Positions 52,611 through 64,000 of a DNA stretch of 64,000 bases are shown piece by piece (positions within the stretch are counted from its first letter, which is position 1; every line of letters begins with the position of its first letter). Both the position numbers and the translations under genes were made by a program. The notes beneath the pieces are model-generated. The model made no database searches, had not been told where the DNA came from, and saw nothing but the letters and a program-made list of their open reading frames with translations. The DNA is taken from positions 14,763,501-14,827,500 of the forward strand of contig NC_135245.1 in the NCBI RefSeq assembly GCF_947623445.1, written 5' to 3'. The DNA is from Clavelina lepadiformis. Taxonomy: Eukaryota > Chordata > Ascidiacea > Aplousobranchia > Clavelinidae.

Positions 52611-54713
52611 TTAATCATGAAATCTTAGTTGCATAAACTTTTCAGGGTCTTCCTTGTACCCAAATATCCCATAAAAAGGTATGTTCTCCACTTTACATTC
52701 CAGTGTGGTTTTGTAACAAGCTAGCTTCTTGCTTAATACAGTGATTAGTCCAAGTACCCTGTTACAAAACACACATATTTTAAGATACAAAAGGGATTTT
52801 AGGAATTATTTTCTGAATATGCTTAAAAAAATCACATAGCAAAGAAACAAAAACTGAATCCACATGGTGTAGATCACAGGCAGTATTACACAACATACAT
52901 TTAATTCTATTGATGGAAATGAAAGCATCAGCTTTAATTATAGATTACATAAATTTTAAGTTAAAAATAAAGGTCATAATATCTAAACAAAAACTTACAG
53001 CTTTCCAAGCTTTCTCCCTCTGTATTCTTTATCAATAACAACTTCTTCAACTCGACCCCTCTGTTAATGAAGTAATTTTTATGAATATCATAACTGCTAC
53101 GACCATTACATTACACCACATACAGTACTAATAAAACTAGAACAAAGTATATCTCAAAACTAATACACAATAGAGCTGAGCTGCATTTCACATTCCAAAT
53201 GGTTTGCAATATGTGTCACATTTATTATACTCATTTAAAAAGTAAAGCTAACATGTTTCGAAAATTTTTGTTTGATCAATACAACAAAGCGTTAAATTTG
53301 GACTTACAAATCTGTTTGCATGTAGCATTCACATCATAGGATCTCGTGTACAGATTCAAATGTGCAAAATTAACTGTGAAACAGTTTAATGTTTTGAACA
53401 TGTTTGACCCAGATCAACAAGATTGGATAAAATGGATGATTATGTTTTGTTAGTAATGTTGATTAAAATTTGTCGTAGATGGCAGATTGGAAACATTTTA
53501 TGTTTTACAAAAAATAAAAACGTAGTCTTACAATTTGTTACAATCAATATTACTTGAAAAACACCTTAAATCTGATTTTAAATTTAGTTTCCAAAGCAAG
53601 ATTTTGAAAAGGAAGACTACATAATCCAGAAAAAATAAAATCATTTGATACTAACGGTACAGTTAACACACTTACAAAGCGCTTCCTTTAATTTAATTTC
53701 AAATTTTTCATTTAGTGCAATAAATACTGTTTCATTTAATCATATGCGTTGATTCAATAAAAAAAAATAGAATGGCCACAAAGGAAAAGCTAACATCCTG
53801 TACAGTAAATATTTGCTGTGTACACAACACATAAAAAATGTGTCACACTACACACATGCAATTAAGCGTGGCAAATATCTTACCAAGGCACAAGAGTGAA
53901 TGAATTTTTGTTCCACTTCTAATGTCCCTGTCCCAACAATCTTTCCACTTCCGTTATCTGCTTCTGTGTCTTCTACAACTAGTGTGTAATAACCACCACT
54001 AGCTTTCATCTCATAAAATCGTTCTTGAAAGTTAATCACAGGAAAGATAAGTTAAGTTAAGAAATAATTCTTAAACATTAGAACCACAAATATAGAAAAC
54101 ATGTAGGATAATACCATTGAAAAACTTACAATGGAATAAAAATATAAAATCATCCAATCCAAGTATGATTGCATTTAATAAGCCTGAAACATTTCTCTTT
54201 TACATGGTCTCATACCACAAGATAAGCCAATATAAGAAAACATCAACCCAAGAAAGGCCCTCCCATTTATGACCCATAATATTTTGCTTTATAAAATACT
54301 TTGCAATGCCTTACTCTGAAAGTCTTCTTTGGAAACATCACCAAGGCGAGTTAGTTGACTTAAAACATCAGTGAAACCTGAAAAATAATACTATCAAATC
54401 AACATGAAAAAGCATGACACAAAAACCAACCTCATAAATTTTTATCACCTATCCAATTAAATGGTGTAAGAGTGGTTTGACCAAAGTAACAATAAATGTG
54501 GCAGACTGGATTATAGAAATGTCTGCAATTATTCACAATCTAACCTTTATCGAAGTCTTGGCTGGACAGCGGCCTAATAACTAAACCTTCACCAGGATTG
54601 ATCCAGGAATACTTTTCATCCAGCTTTATGCCATATTCATCAAGACTTAAATCATTAAGAAGATTCTTATCCCATGCATAAACAACATCGGATGTGTCAT
54701 CTGCGGCACCCAT
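52611..54713 (-). CDS. GNPNAT1: GNPNAT1, glucosamine-6-phosphate N-acetyltransferase
   Basis: This enzyme transfers acetyl from acetyl-CoA to glucosamine-6-phosphate, giving GlcNAc-6-phosphate on the route to UDP-GlcNAc. Exons on the minus strand are 54545-54713, 54315-54377, 53884-54023, 52999-53060 and 52611-52758, joining in frame to 193 residues (human 184). The start is the ATG at 54713 in a CACCATGG context. Residues about 40-50 read INPGEGLVIRPLS. The GNAT core follows: GGYYTLVVEDTE, GTGTLEVEQKFIHSCA, then RGRVEEVVIDKEYRGRKLGK with the acetyl-CoA-binding R-x-x-G-x-x-like loop. Next come LSKKLACYKTTLEC and YGIFGYKEDPEKFMQLRF at the C-terminus. All blocks align with the human enzyme in order. 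The protein is cytosolic or on endomembrane surfaces in the family. Confidence 0.95.
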
Positions 54714-54727
54714 GGTGATGATGGAGT

Positions 54728-55035
54728 ATGACGCTAATACTTAATAGGTTAAGTGATATCCTTATACAGCTGATGAATATTTACAACAAACCTACAAAGT
54801 ATATAAATCATTTTGGTCATAATCATGAGAGGACAACTCAGTTGGCCCTTTTTCAAACTTTAAAGTATGCAAAGTCAGTGCCTGATGTGGATTTCTTTCT
54901 CAGAAAATGTGTAGATGTGCCAGGAGTTAAAATGTTGAAGTCAAATAATGTTTAAAATGTGATTTAATAATGTGTGGAAGTGTGAAATGAGCGATTAGTA
55001 GGCGTCTTAGCTTAGAATTAGCATACAGTACTTAA
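54728..55035. other. Upstream flank of GNPNAT1 with a small open frame
   Basis: A plus-strand frame at 54728-54955 encodes 75 residues and starts 14 bases beyond the GNPNAT1 start codon, on the opposite strand. I recognise no family in it. A divergent small gene would have to share the GNPNAT1 5' untranslated region, so chance is the simpler explanation. Confidence 0.25.
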
Positions 55036-55440
55036 AAAAAGAATAAAGGCTATGGTTTCTATTCAAGACCTATCATACATAACTTACTATACGTATGTTT
55101 ATTTTCAAAAAAAGTCTTCGTTTTTATGGGAAAAGTTCGGCAAGGCTTTAAGCCGAATGAATAATTCATGTCTGTTTAATAAAAATCAACCAATCAGAAA
55201 ACTAGTTTGAATAAGTGTGAAACTCATGTTTCTTGTATTCGTACACTGGTGCAGAAATTGTTGGTGAAACTTCTGTTACCGCCTGAAAGAAATTGATTAA
55301 AAATTTGCAATTTTAAAGAATAAAAATAGAGAATAAAATTACACTTCTAATGATATAAAAACCATAGCTGTGTGATCAGTAGAAGTTTTTTTATTCACGT
55401 TTTACTTTGCATTATATGAAGTTTTTCGCAAATTGGCTAG
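55036..55440 (+). repeat. Dispersed repeat, copy B (uninterrupted)
   Basis: This is the second copy of the repeat at 10985-11720, in the same orientation. It lacks both nested miniature elements and so shows the original insertion sites. Divergence is moderate, with scattered substitutions and short indels. Confidence 0.65.
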
Positions 55441-58400
55441 CCTACCGGTACCCTATTTGCAATAGGCCTATACAGACTACAGATTTATATTGGTACAAAT
55501 GTGATTGGTCTTCGAAAATGTGCCGGAGTAAAATACTAATTATTTTTTAATTGCTAAAAAGAGCTAGAGCGTGAGCGGCACAGCGAGCTCGCTCTTTTTT
55601 AAAAACTCTTTCTGAGTGATTACGATGGCCCAGCTCTGGATATTGCAAGTACTACGCCATCTCATTCTCTCTGAGATTAGTTTAGCTTCAGGTCAATGCC
55701 ATATTCACGACTTATTTCAGGATAGCTTGGACACCTTTCTCACAGATAAGCTGAGATAACCACAGCACGTAAACCATGATCATAAAGAATTACTTCTGAG
55801 CTTATTAATTAGCTAGCCAGTTGCCACGACTGCGGACTGCCAACTGTCAAGGTACACTCAACAGTCATAATAGACATAGCATATATGTGTAAAAACAGCA
55901 TCATAACAGCAAACTTGGGTAATTGCGCCAGTAGTTTACAATACATAAACTTAACACTTAATTTAGTTTTGCGAATAATACGTCGTAACATGGTTAATGC
56001 AAAGTAAACTTAGATTCATATTAAAATAAGAAATTCTTTATATTAAAGTATATGACTTAATGAGTTTAGAATGGTAGTTTTCTTCGAACAATTTTGGCTG
56101 CAAATTCTTATGCAGCAACTGCACATTATAGAAAATACAACATAGGAAAACCTTATAATTTCAAACAAAGTTTGCATCACATTGTAATTTTTCGAAAGAG
56201 TTAGTTTAAGAGTTCCAGATCCAGAAATGAGGTGATGAGGGTGACACCATAGGTGATTCCCCGAACCAACAAACGCAATCAACATCACTATGCTCATTTG
56301 GCGTTTTTCAGGCTTGTACTTACAAGTTACTAGCTTCGTAGCAGTATTTCAGTGGTGTATCCTGCACTCAGGATTATAATACTGTAATAGCTTTATTTTG
56401 CTCCCTAAACCAGTTAGATTCTGGATACGATTATTTCACCGGTGTATTCAAATGAATTTTTTCACTGACTAAGTACCGTACTGCTTTTGAGTTCGTTATT
56501 GATTGCATACAATTTAGTGTTGCCTGCCACGTTTTCAGGGGAAAACATTGCGCATTGAAAGATGTTTTCACGGTTTCTTGTTAACCTGACATAAATCATA
56601 ATAATTGTTATAACATACGAAACTAACCTACAGGACCTAAACTTATCTTAAAACTAATCTTGAACTCTAATTTCAATAAAACCATAGCTAAAATCGACTT
56701 TTTCCATACCAAATCCCTACTAGACTAGAAAGTTTGTATTAATAGCCGGATCAGTTAAATAAATAATCATTCTCTTTAGTGTTTTAATTCGGCAATCATT
56801 TTAGACTAACTAAATTTTCCTCATTCTAGACAAAACATAATTCATATAAACCTACTGGTTATTGTAACAATGCACATTTAAAAGTTGAAAGTGCCTAAGA
56901 AAGATGAAAATGCAGTACGAAGGATCTGATCTATGCATATCACCAATCTATAATTTTGTCCTACACAACTTAGTTTATTTAAACTGTATACATATCAACC
57001 TTTATTTATGTAGGATTTACTCAGTGTGCTTACAAGTCACAAACCAAAAAGGTTTTTTAATGGCGTCTAGACATTTTGTAAAATTTTCACAGAAGGTGCA
57101 ACCGGTAACTGGAAAGATTATAACACCCTTTGATTTTTGATCGACCCCCGGGGACCAAAAAACAGCCCCAGAACTCCTCTCTTGAACTGCTTTGGAGAGA
57201 ATAAGAGGGTAAAAAGCATGTGTACGCTTGCGCATTTGGCACAAAAACCGGCCTAAAATTTACTTAACTTTTTGTTATTACTTGACATAGATTTGGTCAA
57301 TATCGATTATTAAAACATTTATAAGACGACAAGACATTCCTCTTTCCACATATGCAATAAATTATTGTTTAACTGCGGCAACTAGTGAGGAAATTGAACA
57401 CATACCAGCCTTACTCTATCCAGCAAAGCAAACCAGCAAACAATCATTATTGCGACATCGTAAATTTCAAATCACACCCTCTTGTCACATCACAATTTCC
57501 AGTCTGACTTGTTTTTCAATGTATAAGCTAGGACTAGGTAGTTATGAATATGCGATATGCAGGCTACTTCAACTACACAATGATATAGCCTTCTTCGGGA
57601 CACGCTTAACCACAAGAATATATATTGGAAATAAACACATAAAGGTCATGTTTCAAGGTTTATGGTTGGTGTTAAATTTTTGATAGTGACTATTTCCCCG
57701 TACCTACAGGTACATTATGTGGCCTGTTATTAAACATTGACTCTTTAATGGGTAGAATAGACAACATACCAACGATATTACTTTAATCAACGGGAGATAA
57801 CAAATATGCTTTGGAACACAGCGGATGAACATACAATGCGCTGTATGTGGACTAGCTAGGACTGGGCAGACGAACATAAATAAAAGGAATCTTATTAGCG
57901 CAGGAAAGGTGAAAGCGGATGGCAGGCAATTTAGCATGTAATGAATTTACCTTAACCTAACCGAAGTTTATCATTTAGTCATTCGTCTAATTTAATGCTA
58001 ACCACAGCTTATCTCTAAATAACTAGGATCTGCTAAATGACGAGGTGTGTGTGTTTGAAAGGTTTATTTCTTAGGTTATTTCTTTAGGTGGTAAAATTAC
58101 TAAAAATGCAATCACTCGAAAGCTGTCGCATTGAGTTTTATAAAAATTTGTATGAGACCTGCCTGACACTACATCATACTGCAATATGGCAAAAATCACA
58201 TACCTTTAACTCCCACAACCACTGAGTTGCTCAATGCCAAAATTTCTAATGCAGCATCATATAATGATCATAATAGAGTATACATGCAAAGCAACTGATT
58301 TAAGATTTGCATGTCCGCACAAAATATTTGAAAATCGCTGCTCATCACTTGCTTCTCGGTATCAGGATATTGTATGTGATCTGTTAAAAGACTGTTATCT

Positions 58401-58494
58401 TATTTCAGATTAAATAATTTGTGACAATTTAGGTCAGATGGTTGATTTCTGTTGGTAAACACGTTCATTGTCTCATGTAGAGGAGTCAGTCGAC
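55441..58494. other. Intergenic between GNPNAT1 and GNPTAB
   Basis: No coding exon is recognised. The segment 58039-58195 resembles 60203-60370 inside GNPTAB (shared GGTAAAATTAC-like, AAATGCAATCA and ATTTCTTTA motifs), so a repeat copy lies just upstream of the GNPTAB start. The rest is AT-rich and shows no clear structure. Confidence 0.35.
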
Positions 58495-61400
58495 ATGAGG
58501 CACCCAATTTTTAAATTAATTCAAAGAAAAACCTATACTTGTTTATCACACAAGTTAGGAATTTATTTTGCTTATGGTGCAATTGTTATGGTCTTGTATT
58601 CATTGCTTCACTTTGGAGAGGTATGTTATGTTTTGTTGTTTACCATGAAATGACTTTGTGAATTAAATTTAATGTATATATCATATTGAATGTGGTTAAA
58701 TGTAAATACACTTGACATTTGTTTCATTAAAAGCATTAATTTTCTAGTTTTAACTTAGTTTAGTCACATGTTGCCATCAAAGGGCAAACATTTTTGCACG
58801 AACATCAGTATGAAAGATTGCTGTTAGACTAATATTGGTTTATTATAACTGCAAACCTGATACTGTCTGTTTTTGCAAACTTGCACTTTTCAAAAATAAA
58901 CTATTGTTGTTGTGCAACTACAATATGTTGGAAATAAGTGATCTTCACAGATATTAGTTAACAGTTAAAGGAAATTATTTTTTTTTCAAATAAGTCCAAA
59001 GTGGGAGCTTGTTAACTCAAAACTGAAATACTGGCAAGTTAAATAATTGGAAATTAATTTACTGGCATGTTATTTTGAATTAAACAAAATTTGAAATATT
59101 TAAAATTGGTATAATTGATACTACTGTATGTGCATTATGCTGAGATCGATTACGTTACGGTACTATTCGAAATCTTGAATTTGAAGCGAGTATAGTTAAC
59201 CTTGCTTTGTCTGTATTCATACCTAAGATAAACAACATACTTGTACATGACATTCATTGATAAAAAATAAAATTATTACAGTACTAATATTTGACAACAC
59301 AAATAAAGTTTGATCATAATTTTCACCGTTATTATATCTTTAGGAACTGATGTCATGGAGCCAGTATCAATATGACATGGCGTTTAGTATTTATCACGAC
59401 AACATCGCATCTCGGTCATTTCAGCGTAGACTTTGCTCTGAAGTTCCCATTGATGTAGTTTATACGTGGGTGAATGGTTCTGATCCACTGTTAATTGCAG
59501 AATTAAATAAAGCAAAACTGCAACAAGACTTCAATGCAACTCGCAGCAAAAATCTCACAGACTATGCCTGTAATTTGAGTGACTGCATGTTGCTGCCTCT
59601 ATTAGTTGTAAGCCCACATTTAACTTCAACGCAAAAGGAAGAGTTTATGACTGAAAATGAAGTTCTTTCTTGCTTTGACCTGACCTTCATGAAGGATGTT
59701 CTAGGACATGCAGAAAATAATGTCTCAGTATTCAGGTAATTATGTGATGATATTTTGATATGTTTTAATTTGGCTCATTGCATGAATATATATATTTACT
59801 AAAACTTGATATATAACACAAAATTTGACAAAGGACAGCATGAGTTAAAGCAGGCATCACCAAACTACTACTAGAGATTAGTTTGTCTGGCCCGCCTCAC
59901 TGTGCCATAAATGAGTGTATTGTAGCCTATTGAACAAAGCGATAATCCAGCCTGTGATGGTCAGTTTTCATGCTTATATGGTCCTTTGTGAAAAAAGTTT
60001 GGTGCAGTCTTAGTTAAAGCTTTAATAATTATCTTTTATGCTTTGATATCATTTGCCGGAACTTCACTTTATTTATAATTAAGCTGGTTATACTTTATAT
60101 TCCAAATACTTTATATTCTGCAACATTACCAAACACTGGTTTAGTTTAATATTTCAATTTAATAACTGCTTAGTTTAATATTAATGGTGTTTGTCAGCTG
60201 TAAAGGAGGTGTACGTGTTTGTGAAAGGGTTAACTTTTTTGTTTATTTCTTTATGTAGTAAAATTACCCTAAATGCAATCATTCAAAAATCGCTGCATGA
60301 AACTCGATGAAACTTGGCTTGCAAACTACGCTTGCCCGAGACTAACTCATACCGGAATATGGTATAGTAGGTTTAACATTACTAAACATTTATCTTACAT
60401 AGGATTAAAGTCAACGGTGGATGTTTGGCCGGAGAATACAATTTTCCCTCTTTTTTATGTTTATTTTATCTAAATTCTGCACGCGATATGAAACTTTGAA
60501 ACTAGGGTTGGATTATCCGGATAACGGTTAACCGATTAACCGCAGTTTTTTTTTCTATCTGATATCCGGATATAATTCTGCCGGTTAACCGGCTAAAAGA
60601 GTATCGTTGCTAATGCGTTTTACTGTACACTTTTTAGTAAGTTTGAACATTCTTTGTTACGTAGAGGCTGACTCCCGCTGAGCGCAATTAAACCTTTGTT
60701 CACACTTCTATTGTCTTATACTTTCAACTACGGTACTGTGAAATGCACCAGTGAAATTTACTATCACGTCACAAAGAAAGCATAATGAATGATTCTTTTA
60801 ATAGAAGACTGCATTCTCATGGCAAGGTAAAGTCTGTGAAGTGTCAGTTGAAAAGCTTTGACTACAACCTAGTTTGAAGTGACTAAATTTAAGAGATGGA
60901 ATTTAAACGTTTCAAAAGTGATAATCCAGTTTGGGGCTACTTTCTACGATCAAGAAATGGTGAGAGGGCAAAATGTGAAACCTGTGAAAAGGATTGTCTC
61001 ACTTAGCAGTTATTATCCGGTTAACCGGTTAGATAAATTCCAAATATACGGATATATCCGTTATCCGGATAGTAAAAATTATTGATATCCGAACTAACCC
61101 TATTTGAAACATACCAACAGCTAGGGTAATTCCCAGGCTAGAAAACAGCACCAACCATGCTGCACTCTAATTGGTTTAAACAGATTTTTAAAGAACTACA
61201 TATGAGTCTGTCCCATACACCTCCTTAGCAAGATACAATATGTTATGCTTGGCTACAGATATAAAAGTTAATTCTTCGCTTGGCATTAATTTGTTTGTCT
61301 TCATTTAGATTTAAAAACCTCAACGCTGTTCGCTCAGCACACTTGAAAGGCAGCACCAATAACCAGACTATCACTCGTTTTCATGTGACAACTGACAACT

Positions 61401-63760
61401 CAGCTGCTTATTCAATGAGGCTTTTGCAGGCTCTTATATTTAAATCTATTCCTAGCAGCATTAAAACAAAAGAAGAATTGCTGCAAAATGTTCCAAACAG
61501 TTTGAAAGACGCAATTGATTGGTTACATTTCGGTACTGACAAACGTGCTGCCTTGGCCTGGCTCAAAGGTAAATACAATTGTTCTGTAAAAATTGATTGT
61601 TCTGTATGGTTAAATAGTTATGAAGGGAATATGAAAGGACCGATGATAACCTTACGGAATCTAAAATAACACACGAAAGTTTTTATGCCTTTATTTTTTA
61701 ATGTGATTCATTTTTGGAGAAAAACAGTTGATCCAGCAATGCTGCTGTATCCATATTTCCCTTGGAAATGGCTTCACTTTAAGACTCAAGCAACGTTTCC
61801 AGTTTCCACTGCCTTAATCGCCTTTATGTTGTTAGCAATAATTGAATAAACCAGAGTTTTTTGTCAATGGGAATGAATGGAAATTTGGTGTATAAGATAA
61901 GTAAGGAATATATACTCCAAATAGTCCCAATCCCAGAATCAGTAATTTGTTGCAGTAGCCACTGGGTGGAGATATTATCGACATGAAGGAAGACAACGCT
62001 AGTATAAAAACTTATTGTGGATTTAAAGTATCCAGCAATCAGCATGATAAATTGAAGATAAAAAGTAAATTTATTATTCTCCTCGTTAGTCTCCCTACTT
62101 CCACAATTTTGGTCAGCTTCATTACTTTACATACACCTCCTGTATATATGCACAATCTATTTTAAATGTGTTTGACATATCTTGCTGATGTTGTCAATTA
62201 TAATTCTCTGTTCTACAGAGAGATGTGCACATTGGCTTATTCTACACTACTTTGTCTTTTGTTTTTAAGACATGACTGTTGTTGAAGAATTTTTCGATGA
62301 AAAAAGTAATTCCTCCTTGAGATCGGGCTTCAAAATTGATGATGAATCAATTACAATCCATTCAGCATACTTTGTTGGAGTTATTGAGTCTCAAGGTCAC
62401 GAGGATGTAATCTCAAAAAGTCGCTTTGAAGATAATGAAGAACTAAGGTGATGTCACCATGACCTATTTGGAGCTCTAATGGTTACAGGGATTTTTCTTG
62501 TGGTATTTTGATTTTCGTTGGCACTGGGCTTGCAAATGTGATACAAATAGTGCACTGTTTGCATTGTGTTGTTGCTGCACTGTGAATACCGCATGCTTCC
62601 TGATCCTATACGATTAGGTTTCACATCATTCTTTGAACTGTGACATGGCAATCAATTGAGCAACCTGCCAACATGACAACATTATGTTTTAATAAAATAA
62701 CATATTTCCTGTGAAACACACAATAAGTGTGCATATATTTACGAGTTAACGTTGTGATCGTGTTTAGGTATTCCTTGCGATCTGTTGAGAAATATGCACC
62801 GTGGGTCAGGCACATTTTCATTGTTACAAATGGCCAAATTCCATACTGGCTCAATATGGATTCACCATATATAACACTTGTATGATTAATACCAAGTAGT
62901 TTTATGAATTAAAAACCATTAAACTGAGCAGTATTCCAGGCTATTCCAGTCACATTAAAAGTTTGAGTGATAAAGAACTTCTTTATAAATTATTGCTGCA
63001 TGTTGCATGTATTTATGTAGTAGTCTATAAAGATTTTTTTCTGTTATTCTTGTTGACTTAGGTCACACATGAGGATATATTTGTCAATAAAAGTCATCTT
63101 CCAACGTTCAGTTCACCAGCCATTGAGGCTCACTTACACAGAATACCTGGTTTAGCTGATAAGTTCATTTATTTCAATGATGACGTTATGTTTGGAAAAG
63201 AGGTATTTGACTACATTTTGAGAAAATATTAGAAGTTCGGGATTTTGTATATTGCATTTTAGTAATTAATATAACATATTTAGTAAATTTTGCAAAGAGC
63301 ATATGCAGAAAATGTTGCTTTATGTGATTTAGGTTTGGCCAGATGATTTTTACACACATTCATCAGGGCAAAAAGTGTACCTAACATGGCCAGTACCAAA
63401 TTGTGCTGAGGGTTGCGCTCCATCCTGGATAACCGATGGCTACTGTGATACTGTCTGCAATGTGTCTGAATGCAACTGGGATGGTGGCGACTGCACAGGT
63501 AGTCGTCCATTTATTTTTAAACTGCTCTGATAGTCTGTCCAATTAACTAAGCAATTTATGCAAATTCATAAAGTTTTGTTTTGGTGACTACTGTATTCTA
63601 TGTTATTAGACATAGACTGAGTAATGTTTTTTTAGGTCCCAACGTTAAAGCTGGTGTTGGCATGAGCAACAATTTTGGAAACAATTGGCAGCCATCATTT
63701 GGGTCCTATTGCAGACCAGGTTGTTCCACCGCCTGGCTAGCTGACAAGTTTTGTGATCAG
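58495..63760 (+). CDS. GNPTAB: GNPTAB, GlcNAc-1-phosphotransferase alpha/beta precursor (5' part)
   Basis: In the Golgi, GNPTAB transfers GlcNAc-1-phosphate from UDP-GlcNAc to mannose on lysosomal enzymes, the first step of the mannose-6-phosphate tag. Eight exons join in frame to about 500 residues, roughly 40% of the human protein: 58495-58620, 59344-59735, 61309-61568, 62270-62447, 62768-62879, 63062-63202, 63333-63498 and 63636-63760. The gene continues past the window. The ATG at 58495 gives [20 protein letters not shown], aligned with the human start, followed by a signal-anchor segment (residues about 22-39). The Stealth-family blocks are present: [12 protein letters not shown] (residues 78-89), [34 protein letters not shown], and [13 protein letters not shown]. 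Exons 7 and 8 carry the Notch-like LNR modules, [17 protein letters not shown] and the beginning of [13 protein letters not shown]. Several introns hold transposon insertions. Confidence 0.95.
59852..60012. mobile_element. hAT-type MITE in GNPTAB intron 2, TSD GTTAAAGC
   Basis: The 8-bp direct repeat GTTAAAGC at 59844-59851 and 60013-60020 flanks 161 bp. The ends are AGGCATCACCAAACT and, read inward, AAGACTGCACCAAACT, which are similar imperfect inverted repeats. This type of CACCAAACT end is familiar from hAT elements. No coding sequence. Confidence 0.75.
60203..61226. repeat. Possible larger element enclosing a nested hAT copy
   Basis: TAAAGGAGGTGTACGTG near 60203 and, read inward, TAAGGAGGTGTATGGG near 61226 are possible inverted ends in GNPTAB intron 2. 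The left portion resembles 58039-58195. The hAT-derived element at 60503-61102 lies inside. No target duplication is evident, so this is tentative. Confidence 0.35.
60503..61102 (+). mobile_element. hAT deletion derivative with BED zinc-finger remnant, TSD TTTGAAAC
   Basis: This 600-bp element lies in GNPTAB intron 2. It is flanked by TTTGAAAC at 60495-60502 and 61103-61110. Its ends are TAGGGTTGGAT and, read inward, TAGGGTTAGTT. Subterminal regions are rich in ATCCGGATA and GGTTAACCGG palindromes at both ends. In the interior, 60917-61003 reads [20 protein letters not shown] and then ETCEKDC, which has the VW-x-YF and C-x-x-C parts of a BED zinc finger, the usual N-terminal DNA-binding domain of hAT transposases. 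The catalytic core is absent, so the element looks like an internal-deletion product of an autonomous hAT. Confidence 0.85.
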
Positions 63761-63915
63761 GTGAAGCATCTGTTTAACTTCGAATTTTATTTGTAATTTA
63801 AATTATATTCAGCTTCATATCACAACAATGAAGTATCACTGTGAAAATTGCTTTCTTTATTGTCTACGCTTTAGCAAGGCGCTTCGAGTGGGAATGTATG
63901 ATTAATTGCTTAGTA

Positions 63916-64000
63916 CAGGGGTGTGCAACCTTTTGTACAAGAGGGCCAGATCCCAACAACTGGTTGAAACCGCGGGCCACACCTTTAATTAACATACACG
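63916..64000. mobile_element. Left end of a hAT element, cut by the window
   Basis: CAGGGGTGTGCAACC followed by GAGGGCCAGA and GCGGGCCACACC is the typical end of a hAT (Charlie-like) transposon. Only 85 bp are inside the window, so the other end and the target duplication cannot be checked. It lies in GNPTAB intron 8. Confidence 0.6.

Noticed and set aside
54728..54955. A divergent 75-residue gene next to GNPNAT1
   Set aside because: No recognised family, and it starts only 14 bases from the GNPNAT1 ATG on the opposite strand, leaving no room for two 5' ends.
58468..58494. An upstream start for GNPTAB
   Set aside because: The in-frame extension begins with TTG, not ATG, and the human protein aligns from the ATG at 58495.
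60879..61085. A 68-residue frame in GNPTAB intron 2
   Set aside because: It lies inside the hAT-derived element; another frame of the same DNA encodes the BED-like fragment, so this one is incidental.
1..64000. CRISPR array, bacterial operon or phage island
   Set aside because: Genes are spliced with eukaryotic signals, tRNAs are animal-like, and no regularly spaced short repeats occur.

Overview
The window is nuclear DNA from an animal. The genes have short spliced exons with GT-AG introns, two tRNA genes are of ordinary metazoan type, and the background is AT-rich with many small transposon copies. The proteins are recognisable one-to-one counterparts of vertebrate genes, but introns are shorter and the spaces between genes are a few kilobases. 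This fits an invertebrate deuterostome, and a tunicate (ascidian) is my best guess. That guess is an inference from gene style only.

Layout. 1-2.3 kb: no gene, one dead pogo-like transposase fragment. 2.3-4.5 kb (minus): VTI1B, a Qb-SNARE in six exons. 6.2-6.8 kb (minus): ARL6IP1, an ER-shaping membrane protein in a single coding exon. 6.9-16.8 kb: about 10 kb without a gene, filled with transposon remnants, including hAT-type and TA-type miniature elements with intact target-site duplications and a diverged pair of direct repeats. 16.9-29.4 kb (minus): TECPR2, about 25 exons, with a WD40-like N-terminus, tectonin repeats and a C-terminal WEII that matches the known LC3-interacting motif. 29.4-35.2 kb: a mariner fossil, a tRNA-derived SINE, tRNA-Glu(CTC) and tRNA-Gly(TCC). 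35.3-51.8 kb (plus): a large WD-repeat protein resembling the ciliary WDR87/WDR97 group, about 24 exons, with one probable GC-AG intron. 52.6-54.7 kb (minus): GNPNAT1, five exons. 58.5 kb to the end (plus): the first eight exons of GNPTAB, cut by the window edge, with transposon copies in its introns.

How the genes relate. VTI1B, ARL6IP1 and TECPR2 act in endomembrane shaping, ER export, autophagy and endolysosomal fusion. GNPTAB makes the mannose-6-phosphate tag that sends enzymes to lysosomes, and it uses UDP-GlcNAc, whose synthesis includes the GNPNAT1 step. The grouping is suggestive, but nothing in the sequence shows co-regulation. I found no CRISPR array, bacterial-type operon or clearly new biological system. 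The most informative non-genic content is the set of miniature transposons whose exact boundaries can be read directly, two of them nested in a repeat whose second copy preserves the uninterrupted sites.
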